A DNA stretch of 64,000 bases. Source: Alkalihalobacterium elongatum. GTDB lineage: Bacteria; Bacillota; Bacilli; Bacillales; Bacillaceae_F. Of this stretch, positions 18,458 through 26,879 are shown in pieces. The position numbers and the translations under genes were made by a program. Positions within the stretch are counted from its first letter, which is position 1; every line of letters begins with the position of its first letter. The notes beneath the pieces were generated by a model. The model ran no database searches and had not been told where the DNA came from. It worked only from the letters and a program-made list of their open reading frames with translations. Where the stretch lies: assembly GCF_019024285.1 (NCBI RefSeq), contig NZ_WMKZ01000006.1, forward strand, positions 62,001 through 126,000, written 5' to 3'.

Positions 18458-18504
18458 CCCAAGATAATCCCTTCTGATCTATTTATTCTCGTGGTTAATC
18501 ATTA

Positions 18505-19395
18505 TCAATTTGACACTGCAATATGAAAATCCTGCCCACTTGCATGAACCGTCCAGATTTCATAATTTTTTAAATTGCATTTAATTGAAACTGCACCAAT
18601 CTTTTTCGTCTGGTAAACATCAATCCATGTTTCCTGCAAACGTTCTATCACATATTCACTTGGGCGTTTTCCTTCCAACGAAAAGAGGATAGCAACTTGA
18701 GGGTCAACCTCTTTTAAAAACGATTCTGACGTTCCATGCGAACTACCAAAATCACCAACTTTTAAAATACTTGATTTTAAATTATATTTAGATGCTAGAT
18801 ACTCCTCAATATCTTGGTCAGCCACGCCCATATATAACGTTTTATGTTCTCCATAGGAAAAAGACAAAACAAAACATGGGTCAAGTTCATCACTCTCACC
18901 TGTATATAATACTTCAGCTATTAAATTAGGGAGAATTTCATGCTTTTCTCCTTCTCTCCATTCTACTAACTTGTCTTCACCTTGATTTAATTTCCCTTTT
19001 ATATTATCCTTACTGGATTTGGGGATAATTATTGAAGAAATTTTATAATTATCCGCTAGCCATTCAACATTGCCACTATATTCTTCCCCAAAGTTTGTGA
19101 CAATTAATGAGTCAATATCCTTTACATGATACATATGTAACTTTCTCGCTAATTCAATTTGTGAAGAGGAGTCCCCTGCGTTGATTAAAACAGTTTCCCC
19201 TCGCCCCGACTGGATTAATGTCGCTTCACCATTAGAAAGATCAAAATAAGTGATAGCTATTTCGTCATCTTCTAAAGAAAATTCAACCTCTAAATCATTA
19301 GTAATATTTACTACTGACACAGCGTTACAACCTGAACCTACAACTAAAAACATGCAAAAAAAGAAGCATGCCAGCCATTTAATAAGCATCTGCAT
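18505..19395 (-). CDS. ComEC-like metallo-beta-lactamase-fold lipoprotein, metal ligands lost
   Basis: A 296-residue exported protein. The N-terminus is a signal sequence ending near VVGSGC, a near-lipobox, so it may be a lipoprotein. The body follows the C-terminal metallo-beta-lactamase domain of ComEC, including the GDSSSQIELARKL-like start. The metal-binding HxHxDH is replaced by NFGEEY within VTNFGEEYSGN, and the later HHGS by DFGS. It is therefore probably not a metal hydrolase. The ATG at 19395 follows GGAGG by seven bases; a longer frame from 19440 is less likely. Function unknown. It lies between dinG and mtaD. Confidence 0.7.
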   Translation of the reverse strand: MQMLIKWLACFFFCMFLVVGSGCNAVSVVNITNDLEVEFSLEDDEIAITYFDLSNGEATLIQSGRGETVLINAGDSSSQIELARKLHMYHVKDIDSLIVTNFGEEYSGNVEWLADNYKISSIIIPKSSKDNIKGKLNQGEDKLVEWREGEKHEILPNLIAEVLYTGESDELDPCFVLSFSYGEHKTLYMGVADQDIEEYLASKYNLKSSILKVGDFGSSHGTSESFLKEVDPQVAILFSLEGKRPSEYVIERLQETWIDVYQTKKIGAVSIKCNLKNYEIWTVHASGQDFHIAVSN

Positions 19396-19502
19396 ACGCG
19401 AAACCTCCGAATTTTCCATTAACCGTATTAGTTTGTACAATGACGCTAAACTTATGTCATTATAACTAATATATGCTTGTAGAGTGCGTATGATGAGTGT
19501 TC

Positions 19503-22316
19503 TTATTTATTGTACCAGTCTTTTAAATCAGATAATAAATCTTCTGTAGTAACCTTAAGTATAGGAATTTCTGGAATAGAATCTAAGAATATTTCCCCAT
19601 ATCGAGTTGAATAAATTCTTTGATCCATAACCACGATAACACCACGATCTTTCTCTGAACGAATAAGGCGACCTACTCCTTGTTTAAACCTTAATATAGA
19701 TTGGGGTAATGCTAAATTCATAAAAGGATTTTTTCCTTCTATTTTCATCTGTTCCGATCGTGCTTGTAAAATTGGATCGTCAGGCGGCGAAAATGGAAGG
19801 CGTACAATCACTAGACAACTTAAAACTTCCCCAGGTATATCTATACCTTCCCAAAAACTGCTTGTACCAAATAATATAGCATTATTACTTTGTTTAAACG
19901 TTTTAATTAATTTTGTTCGACTTCCGCTATTAATGCCTTGCCCAATCAAATAAAATTCTTCTTCTTCCGTCCTTTCTTTGATCATCTGATACGTTTGTTT
20001 AAGCATTGAAAATGAAGTAAATAAAATGAGCATTCGGCCTTTTGTTACTTGAGCTAAGTTAATAATCTTTTCAGCCATATCATTGATAAACAAATCTGGT
20101 TCCTCATTTATATTAAATGTATCAGTTGGAATGTATAGCTTGGATTGATTCTTATAATCAAAAGGAGAAGGAATGCTGTGAGTCTTTGGACCAAAGTCCT
20201 CCAACCCTAACCGTTCAATAAAATATGAGAATGACCCTTTGACAGATAATGTTGCAGACGTTAATACAACCGAATCTTTCTTTGTAAAAAACTCATCTGC
20301 TAAAGTTTCACTTAAATGGACTTGCTTTTTAAAAAGGTATGTTGCATTCTTTGCTCCCTTTTCCTCAATTTCCACCCAATAGACAGCATCAGGGTCGTAT
20401 TCAAGTAGTAATTGGTCAACACTTAATTTCGTTTCTTCAACATCATTAATTAATCCGTGGAAGTCATTAATTGTTCCTCTTTCATCCCATGACAAATTGT
20501 TTTGAACATCATTCATACTTTTAATAGCTTGTTCTAGCTGTTGTACTAACTCTTTTAAGAAAGTATGTACCCTTAAAGCACACTCTAAAATCCCTTGCCA
20601 CAAAACTCCTTGTTCACTAGGTGCACAATAACGATAGGATAGACGACCAACTTCAGTAGAGGATGACTGCTTGATTTTTAAGACGTAACTGTGGAGCATA
20701 CGAAACAGTTCATCAATTTCAAATTTACTCGTCTCAATTTTTATATCTAACGACTTTTTTGTGACTGCTGGAGACAACTTATATTTTTCTTGTAACTTAT
20801 AAATTACTTTACTAACAGTTCCAAGCCGGTTAAACAGAAAAGCAACCTTATGAAAGTCAATCGAAATCCCTAAATGATTACTCGCTACTTCCTCAAAGTG
20901 ATGAGCCTCGTCAATCACAACATGTGAATAACTAGGGATTATTGAGTGGGATTGCACAACATCTGTAAATAGAAGAGCATGGTTCGTTATTATAACATCG
21001 GCTTTTTGTGCTGTTCTTTTTGCAAGCTGGTAAAAACATCTTGAAAACCAAGGACAGTGTGGCCCAGAGCAAGAATTGGGTTCGCTTTGAATTTCCTGCC
21101 AAAAACTTCTGCCACCTGAAGGTAAATTCAATTCTTCGACATCACCTGTTACCGTCTCAGTGAGCCAAATTAAAATTTGACCCTTGGTTAATAGAGTATC
21201 ATAATTATCGTCAAAATGATTTTGTAAGCATTGTTCAAACTTTCTTAAACAAAGGTAATGACTTCTTCCCTTTAATAGCGCTACTCTAAATGCAAAAGGC
21301 AGCAACTTTGTTAATGCAGGAATATCTCTTTCCAGTAATTGTTGCTGTAAGAGGACTGTATGAGTGCTTACAACAACTTTTTTTCCATGTAACTTCGAAT
21401 AAAATATAGAGGGTAATAAATATCCCAATGACTTGCCTGTTCCTGTACCCGCTTCTATAAGAAGGTGACTTCGGCTCTCAAGTGCATCAGATACAGTTTT
21501 AATCATTTCCAATTGACCTGACCGTACAGAGAAATTTGGAAGCGTCTTTTTCATTTCATTGATGTTAGTGAACTTTTCATTTAAAAAAGTTTCTAGCGTC
21601 TCTTGTTCTGAAAATACCTCTATATTATCAACACCAGCTTTTCTCTTACGAAGTGCAATTTGGCGATAAATTTCAAATTCATCATCATCTTCAACATTGA
21701 CACTTTTAAGCTTGCTATTAATTACTGGGTCCAATAACGTATCAAAATCACTTTTTAGACGTTCAGTAATTTCCTTTAAATTTTGTAGCGTTATAATTGG
21801 TAATTTCTCAATTTTATGTAGCATTTCCAATAGTAATAAAGCGGTAACCTCTGCATCACTGTCAGCTTGATGCGGACGATCATGATTGAAATTAAAACTT
21901 TCAGCTAATTGTTGTAATTTATAACTATCTTCATTAGGTAATAACAACCTTGCAAGTTCTACGGTATCAAGGACTGGTCCTTGATACGGCCGATAACCCA
22001 CCTCATCGAGCTGGGCTTGTAAGAATGATAAATCAAACTGAACATTATGCGCGACAAAGAATGAACCTTCTAACATTTGCAGCAACTCTGGTATTACTTG
22101 GCCAAATGTGGGTGCTAGTGCTACCATTTCATCGGTAATTCCAGTTAAAGACTCAATAAATGGAGGTATTTTCATCTGTGGATTTACAAATGAAGTAAAT
22201 CGTTCTACTATTTCCCCATCTTGAACTAGCACTGCACCTATTTGGATAATCTGGTCTTGCTGCGGAGAATGACCAGTCGTTTCAAAATCTACTACGACAA
22301 AACGTGTTTCTTTCAC
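19503..22316 (-). CDS. dinG: DinG-type exonuclease-helicase
   Basis: A 937-residue fusion of an N-terminal DEDDh exonuclease (VVDFETTG near 10; AHNVQFDLSF near 85; HQADSDAEVT near 150) and an XPD/DinG superfamily 2 helicase (Walker A EAGTGTGKS near 275; VIDEAHHFEE near 465; the final GVGRLIRSEKDRG motif near 880). Four cysteines lie between motifs I and II, the last three spaced C-x4-C-x5-C, as in the E. coli DinG iron-sulfur cluster. The start is GTG 22316, behind AGAGGTGG; the frame from 22361 has no ribosome binding site. Confidence 0.92.
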   Translation of the reverse strand: MKETRFVVVDFETTGHSPQQDQIIQIGAVLVQDGEIVERFTSFVNPQMKIPPFIESLTGITDEMVALAPTFGQVIPELLQMLEGSFFVAHNVQFDLSFLQAQLDEVGYRPYQGPVLDTVELARLLLPNEDSYKLQQLAESFNFNHDRPHQADSDAEVTALLLLEMLHKIEKLPIITLQNLKEITERLKSDFDTLLDPVINSKLKSVNVEDDDEFEIYRQIALRKRKAGVDNIEVFSEQETLETFLNEKFTNINEMKKTLPNFSVRSGQLEMIKTVSDALESRSHLLIEAGTGTGKSLGYLLPSIFYSKLHGKKVVVSTHTVLLQQQLLERDIPALTKLLPFAFRVALLKGRSHYLCLRKFEQCLQNHFDDNYDTLLTKGQILIWLTETVTGDVEELNLPSGGRSFWQEIQSEPNSCSGPHCPWFSRCFYQLAKRTAQKADVIITNHALLFTDVVQSHSIIPSYSHVVIDEAHHFEEVASNHLGISIDFHKVAFLFNRLGTVSKVIYKLQEKYKLSPAVTKKSLDIKIETSKFEIDELFRMLHSYVLKIKQSSSTEVGRLSYRYCAPSEQGVLWQGILECALRVHTFLKELVQQLEQAIKSMNDVQNNLSWDERGTINDFHGLINDVEETKLSVDQLLLEYDPDAVYWVEIEEKGAKNATYLFKKQVHLSETLADEFFTKKDSVVLTSATLSVKGSFSYFIERLGLEDFGPKTHSIPSPFDYKNQSKLYIPTDTFNINEEPDLFINDMAEKIINLAQVTKGRMLILFTSFSMLKQTYQMIKERTEEEEFYLIGQGINSGSRTKLIKTFKQSNNAILFGTSSFWEGIDIPGEVLSCLVIVRLPFSPPDDPILQARSEQMKIEGKNPFMNLALPQSILRFKQGVGRLIRSEKDRGVIVVMDQRIYSTRYGEIFLDSIPEIPILKVTTEDLLSDLKDWYNK

Positions 22317-22385
22317 GAGTTCCACCTCTCGAGTGACTATTCTAGAACTGTTCAAAAGCAACGGTGTTGACTTTTGAAGATGAGT

Positions 22386-23423
22386 TTATATTATTTGTTC
22401 CAACAACGGATGGGAAAAATTTAATTTATAACAATATGAACGTACTTTTTCAAATTTTGCTTTTTCACCCCAAGCCTTTAATAACCAAAGATACGAAATC
22501 CAACAACTTACGTTCTTGGGGTTCTTTTGAAGCAGATCCATAAATAGACGGTCTGAATTTTGACGCATGTCTAATAATCCATAATTCCATGCTAATCCAT
22601 GATACACTTCAATATCATCAAAACCGAGCGCAAGTAATCGTTTATAACAGTGAATTGCTCCAGCATAATAACCCATCCATTCCATCTCATATGCCAAAGT
22701 TTGTAACATTCCTCTGGTTTCAACAAGCTGTAGGCCTGTAATCCATGTTTGACAGGCTTCATCGTACTGATCAAGCTCTAGATAACAACGACCCAAAAAG
22801 TAGTATGCTTCTCCATCTTCAGGGAGTAATTCAATAGCCTCCTTAAAATACGGAAGGGCTAGATTTGGTTGATGTTGTAAGAAGTGACACACTCCTAAAT
22901 TATACACTACATCCGTATTCTTTGTAAGCGATAAAGACTTTTCAAAGTATGGTATCGCTTCATCATACTTTCCTTGTTGAGCCATCGCGCATCCAAGTCC
23001 AACATAAGCAAAATGCTGTGTCCATACTGATTCCTTACTATGAATTAAAAATAAAAGCCACTCTTTCGCTTTGTCATAATTCTCAACGTATAAGTATGAA
23101 TACGCGAGGTATAATTTTGCAATAGGTTGACGGCAGCTATTTATTTCTGTAATAAATTCGTCAATCGCTTTATCATATAAATTTAATTCAAAAAATGAAG
23201 TACCCTTAGACCTGTAACGTGTACACTCAAAAGAGAAATTTTGAATTTCATCTTTTAAATCGTGTAACTCTTCATCCATTTCAACCCATTTATCTAAAAC
23301 CGCTTCATTTAATTTTGCTAATTCATTAATATATTCATTACGTTCATTTTCCCCGATTTTTTGCCAATTATTTTTTAATTGTTTCATCATGGTTTCCCAT
23401 TGTTTAATTTCTATTTTTTGCAT
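22386..23423 (-). CDS. TPR-repeat protein of unknown function
   Basis: A 345-residue soluble protein. An N-terminal helical region (about 1-90) is followed by five to seven tetratricopeptide repeats (for example KYDEAIPYFEKSLSL, PNLALPYFKEAIELLP, AYYFLGRCYLELDQYDEA). The repeats suggest a protein-binding scaffold; no enzyme domain is visible. The ATG at 23423 follows GAGGGGGG. It lies between panD and dinG, where B. subtilis has no such gene. I cannot assign a partner. Confidence 0.75.
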   Translation of the reverse strand: MQKIEIKQWETMMKQLKNNWQKIGENERNEYINELAKLNEAVLDKWVEMDEELHDLKDEIQNFSFECTRYRSKGTSFFELNLYDKAIDEFITEINSCRQPIAKLYLAYSYLYVENYDKAKEWLLFLIHSKESVWTQHFAYVGLGCAMAQQGKYDEAIPYFEKSLSLTKNTDVVYNLGVCHFLQHQPNLALPYFKEAIELLPEDGEAYYFLGRCYLELDQYDEACQTWITGLQLVETRGMLQTLAYEMEWMGYYAGAIHCYKRLLALGFDDIEVYHGLAWNYGLLDMRQNSDRLFMDLLQKNPKNVSCWISYLWLLKAWGEKAKFEKVRSYCYKLNFSHPLLEQII

Positions 23424-23440
23424 GTAAAAATCCCCCCTCA

Positions 23441-23470
23441 AAAGATGCTGTTATCAAACAGTTTTCATCT
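23441..23470 (-). terminator. Probable terminator of panBCD
   Basis: A two-part hairpin (AGATG/CATCT outer and CTGTT/AACAG inner) followed by TTTT on the minus strand, about 30-60 bases after the panD stop and just before the ribosome binding site of the TPR gene. Confidence 0.5.
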
Positions 23471-23502
23471 AATGAGAAGGGATTATGTTAGTAATAGTTG
23501 CC

Positions 23503-23886
23503 TTACAATACAGTAGCAGCAGGCTCTGTACCAATCATTTCAACTATTTCATTTTTTTCATTCATGATGGCAACTTTAGGTTCATGTTCAAGTACTTTTT
23601 CTTCTGCAACAAGTGCATAAGCAATAACGATAATTACGTCATCTTCTTGTACAAGACGTGCTGCTGCACCATTTACACAAAACACCTTACTTCCCCTTGG
23701 GCCCGCAATAACATATGTTTCAAAGCGCTGTCCATTATTGTTATTAACAATTTGGACTTTCTCATTCTCAAGAATATTAACTTGATCCATAATATCTTCA
23801 TCGATTGTAATACTACCTACATAATTTAAATTAGCCTCGGTTACACGGGCACGGTGAATTTTTGATTTCATCATTGTACGAAACAT
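23503..23886 (-). CDS. panD: Aspartate 1-decarboxylase proenzyme
   Basis: A 127-residue pyruvoyl enzyme that makes beta-alanine from aspartate for pantothenate. The self-cleavage site is G24-S25 in NYVGSITID; serine 25 becomes the pyruvoyl group. K9, which binds the substrate in the family, is present, as is the conserved NGAAAR motif. The ATG at 23886 follows GGAGGAG; an upstream frame to 23913 runs through that ribosome binding site. It is third in panB-panC-panD. Confidence 0.96.
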   Translation of the reverse strand: MFRTMMKSKIHRARVTEANLNYVGSITIDEDIMDQVNILENEKVQIVNNNNGQRFETYVIAGPRGSKVFCVNGAAARLVQEDDVIIVIAYALVAEEKVLEHEPKVAIMNEKNEIVEMIGTEPAATVL

Positions 23887-23930
23887 TATTTGTTCTCCTC
23901 CTTGTTCTCCCAATTAAGAAATGCTTGGAC

Positions 23931-24779
23931 CTATTTTATATCTAACACGATATTATCAATTAATCGGGCCTTTGAATATTGTTGAGCAATGGCAACTATC
24001 ACTTTTCCTTCCAGTTGCTCACGGTGCTTTAGCTCTGGGTACGATAAAATGTCAATATAGTCGATTGTACCCGAGCTATTTTTATCTAATAACGTAGTCA
24101 TTTCATCTTTGATACTTGCTGCATTACGTTCACCTTCAGTAATCCGTTTCCTTGCTAATTCTAAGCTTTTAAAAATAAATGTAGCTTCTTCACGCTCTTC
24201 ACCTGTTAAATTAACATTACGTGAACTTTTAGCAAGACCGTCTTCTTCGCGAAGCGTTGGACAGCCGACTAGAGTTACTTGTATATTAAAGTCTCGAATC
24301 ATTTTCTCAATAACTGCTACTTGCTGAGCATCTTTCATTCCAAAATATGCTCGATCAGGTGTAACAATATTGAATAGTTTTAATACGACGGTTGCGACCC
24401 CATCAAAATGACCAGGACGACTTTTGCCACAGAGTACATCTACTCCTTCATGAACAATAACCTTCATCGCAGGCTCTGTCGGATACATTTCTTTTACGTT
24501 AGGATAAAATAAAATATCTACTCCAGCATTCTTAGCAAGCCTACTATCTCTCTCAAAATTCCTTGGATACCGGTCAAAATCTTCATTAGGACCAAATTGT
24601 AGTGGATTAACAAAAATACTCATGACAACAATGTCGGATTCTTTTTGTGCATGCTCTACAAGACTAATATGACCTTCATGTAAAAATCCCATTGTTGGTA
24701 CAAATCCGACAACGCTTTCATTTCTCTTTGCCTCTTTTACAATAGTTTGTAACTCTTCCACCGTTTCAACAATTTTCAT
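23931..24779 (-). CDS. panC: Pantothenate synthetase
   Basis: A 282-residue ATP-dependent ligase joining pantoate and beta-alanine. Class I nucleotidyltransferase-fold motifs are visible: PTMGFLHEGHISLV (about 28-41, HxGH) and the KMSKS-equivalent region LAKSSRN (about 183-189). MSIFVNPLQFGPNEDF is the family signature. It overlaps closely with panB (three bases between stop and start) and is followed 17 bases after its stop by the panD leader bases. Confidence 0.96.
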   Translation of the reverse strand: MKIVETVEELQTIVKEAKRNESVVGFVPTMGFLHEGHISLVEHAQKESDIVVMSIFVNPLQFGPNEDFDRYPRNFERDSRLAKNAGVDILFYPNVKEMYPTEPAMKVIVHEGVDVLCGKSRPGHFDGVATVVLKLFNIVTPDRAYFGMKDAQQVAVIEKMIRDFNIQVTLVGCPTLREEDGLAKSSRNVNLTGEEREEATFIFKSLELARKRITEGERNAASIKDEMTTLLDKNSSGTIDYIDILSYPELKHREQLEGKVIVAIAQQYSKARLIDNIVLDIK

Positions 24780-24782
24780 TAT

Positions 24783-25622
24783 CTATTTCACGCCTCCATA
24801 TAGATGCGAAAGATGTTCTTCATTCATCGTAAATGTATGTTTTTCTTCTGGAAACTGTTTATTTTTCACTTCTTTTACGTAATCAGATACAGCACGTTCA
24901 ATCACTGGTGAGAGATTAGCATACTTTTTTACAAACTTTGGAACAAATTCTCCCCCATATCCTATCACATCATGATAAACTAACACTTGCCCATCTGTAT
25001 TTGCACCCGCACCTATACCAATAACTGGAATTGAAAGTTGTTTGCTAATATATTCACCCAATTGCTTAGGAACACATTCCAGTACAAGTGCGATCGCTCC
25101 TGCCTGCTCGACTTTCCTTGCATCTTCAATAAGCTCATTAGCACTTTCTTTATCCTTAGCTTGGACTTTATACCCACCAAGAACACCAACAGACTGTGGA
25201 GTTAAACCTAAATGAGCAACAACAGGTACTCCAGCTTTAGTTAAAAGGCCAATTGTATGAATAACATCCCCATTACCTTCAACTTTTACGGCATGAGCAC
25301 CGCCATCTTGCATGAGCTGTTTTGCATTATTCATCGTCTCACTAATTGAGCTATGGTAAGTTAAAAACGGCATATCAGCAACGATAAATGTTTGCTTTGC
25401 TCCTCGTTTTACTGCTCTTGTATGCAAAATCATATCTTCTAACGTAACAGGTACAGTTGAGTCATAACCTAAAACGACCATTCCTAGTGAATCACCGACT
25501 AAGATCATGTCAACTCCAGCTTGTTCGACTAATTTTGCTGATGGAGCATCATAAGCGGTAATCATCGCAATCTTCTCGTTTGATTGTTTCATTTTCTTAA
25601 AATCTGTAGATGTTTTCATCAT
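24783..25622 (-). CDS. panB: Ketopantoate hydroxymethyltransferase
   Basis: A 279-residue TIM-barrel enzyme that transfers a one-carbon unit from methylene-tetrahydrofolate to ketoisovalerate, the first pantothenate step. Signature segments include [43 protein letters not shown] and [14 protein letters not shown]. Two adjacent ATG codons (25622 and 25619) both sit behind GGGGG, and either may be used. The gene is the first of panBCD and lies behind a long, folded leader with a terminator (25623-25862). Confidence 0.96.
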   Translation of the reverse strand: MMKTSTDFKKMKQSNEKIAMITAYDAPSAKLVEQAGVDMILVGDSLGMVVLGYDSTVPVTLEDMILHTRAVKRGAKQTFIVADMPFLTYHSSISETMNNAKQLMQDGGAHAVKVEGNGDVIHTIGLLTKAGVPVVAHLGLTPQSVGVLGGYKVQAKDKESANELIEDARKVEQAGAIALVLECVPKQLGEYISKQLSIPVIGIGAGANTDGQVLVYHDVIGYGGEFVPKFVKKYANLSPVIERAVSDYVKEVKNKQFPEEKHTFTMNEEHLSHLYGGVK

Positions 25623-25862
25623 TTATCCCCCTTTTTTAATTAGAGGAAACTGAATAAACCGAAAGATTAGAAGTAAAAAATCCTTCTTCCCAAACTAGGC
25701 GAAGAAGGATTTATAGGAATTATGAATTCAAACTGTATAAACAGTTGATCGGTTTAATTCATCCCTCTGTCCCAGTCCTTATTGGATCAAGGCAGACTAC
25801 AGTTTTTTAGTTGAAAAAAAGTAGTTATATCCATAAGGTGCAGTTCAAATGGATACTGCCCA
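25623..25862 (-). ncRNA. Structured leader RNA upstream of panBCD
   Basis: The minus-strand transcript from the predicted promoter would carry about 240 leader bases. Three helices abut to form a three-way junction: P1 (25791-25795 with 25856-25860), P2 (25828-25834 with 25849-25855) and P3 (25796-25800 with 25821-25825). A second hairpin of about 11 bp with one bulge lies around 25722-25763, and a strong terminator at 25678-25712 precedes panB. This is the order of parts expected for a transcription attenuator. It might correspond to the described pan RNA motif, but I could not confirm its bulged-A hairpins, so the class is left open. Confidence 0.5.
25674..25712 (-). terminator. Terminator in the panB leader (attenuator or birA terminator)
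   Basis: A perfect 12-bp stem (25678-25689 with 25701-25712), then a run of seven T on the minus strand. It lies 50 bases before panB and 200 bases after birA, so it may end birA transcription, attenuate panBCD, or both. Confidence 0.8.
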
Positions 25863-25869
25863 TATCAAG

Positions 25870-25900
25870 AGTATAACAAAATGTAGCAGATTTGTGACAA
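25870..25900 (-). promoter_or_regulatory. Possible sigma-A promoter of panBCD leader
   Basis: Minus strand TTGTCA (25895-25900) and TATACT (25870-25875), spacing 19, directly after the birA stop codon. Spacing is long; a TTATAC reading at 18 is an alternative. Confidence 0.45.
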
Positions 25901-25907
25901 CTTTTCT

Positions 25908-26879
25908 TTATTTTATTTCAATATCTGCAGAATAAATATGGTGGACCACTTGATCATCATCCTCTAATAGTAGGACACCATCACTTGTTATGCCTTTTGC
26001 TACACCTTCAATAGTGCCTTGAATTGTCCTGGCAATTATTCTTTTTCCAAGACTTATTGCATGGCTTTCCCATAGTGGTTTTATCACATCAAAGCCTTCA
26101 ACAAGATATTGTTTATATAAGGTTTCCAGCTCATAGAAAACATTACTTATTAGTTTAGCCCGACTAACTTCTTCTCCTTTAGCAATTGCTAGTGAGGTCG
26201 CGATTTCACGAAGCTCTGACGAAAACTGTTCACGTCTATGGTTAACATTAATACCAATTCCAATGATGACAGAATGTACATAGTCTGGTTCTGATTGCAT
26301 TTCTGTTAATATTCCAACAATCTTCTTACCATTTAATAAAATATCATTTGGCCACTTAATGTTACATTGCAGTCCAGTTGTTTTTTCAATTCCTCTAACA
26401 ACAGCCACAGCAGCTAGAAGGGTTAACTGCGGAGCTTTTTGCGGAGAAACTTTGGGACGTAAGATGATGCTCATTGATATACTTGTACCAATGGGAGAAT
26501 GCCATACTCTTCCTAACCTACCTTTTCCTGATGTTTGTTCATCAGCAAGTACTACATGTCCTTCTACAGCTCCTTCCTGTGCTAGTCGGTGAGCAACTTC
26601 TTGGGTAGAAGTTAGCGATTCGTAATATGTAAGCTTTTGTCCAATTTTTTCGGTTTGTAAATATACTTTTATTTCATGTGGTGAAATTGTATTCGGTCTG
26701 GTAACAATTCGATAACCTTTTCTTGGAACAGCTTCCACCTCATAACCACTTTTACGTAGCTCCTCTATATGTTTCCAGATTGCAGTCCTTGAGCACCCCA
26801 AATGGTTACTAATTTTTTCCCCTGATACGAAGCCAGTTTCATTTTCTGACAGCATCTCCAAAAGCTTCTCCTTCATCAT
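25908..26879 (-). CDS. birA: Biotin operon repressor/biotin-protein ligase
   Basis: A 323-residue bifunctional protein. Residues about 1-65 form a winged helix-turn-helix (SGEKISNHLGCSRTAIWKHI) that represses biotin genes. The central catalytic domain carries TSGKGRLGRVWHS (biotinyl-AMP site) and KWPNDILLNGKKIVGILTE; a small SH3-like domain ends the protein. It attaches biotin to carboxylases. The ATG at 26879 follows GAGAGGG and overlaps the cca stop (TAATG). A frame from 26906 is upstream of this ribosome binding site. Length matches B. subtilis BirA. Confidence 0.95.
   Translation of the reverse strand: MMKEKLLEMLSENETGFVSGEKISNHLGCSRTAIWKHIEELRKSGYEVEAVPRKGYRIVTRPNTISPHEIKVYLQTEKIGQKLTYYESLTSTQEVAHRLAQEGAVEGHVVLADEQTSGKGRLGRVWHSPIGTSISMSIILRPKVSPQKAPQLTLLAAVAVVRGIEKTTGLQCNIKWPNDILLNGKKIVGILTEMQSEPDYVHSVIIGIGINVNHRREQFSSELREIATSLAIAKGEEVSRAKLISNVFYELETLYKQYLVEGFDVIKPLWESHAISLGKRIIARTIQGTIEGVAKGITSDGVLLLEDDDQVVHHIYSADIEIK

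Noticed and set aside
25722-25763. Firm assignment of the panB leader to the pan RNA motif
   Set aside because: The hairpin here shows a single bulged G rather than the paired bulged adenosines described for that motif; assignment left open.
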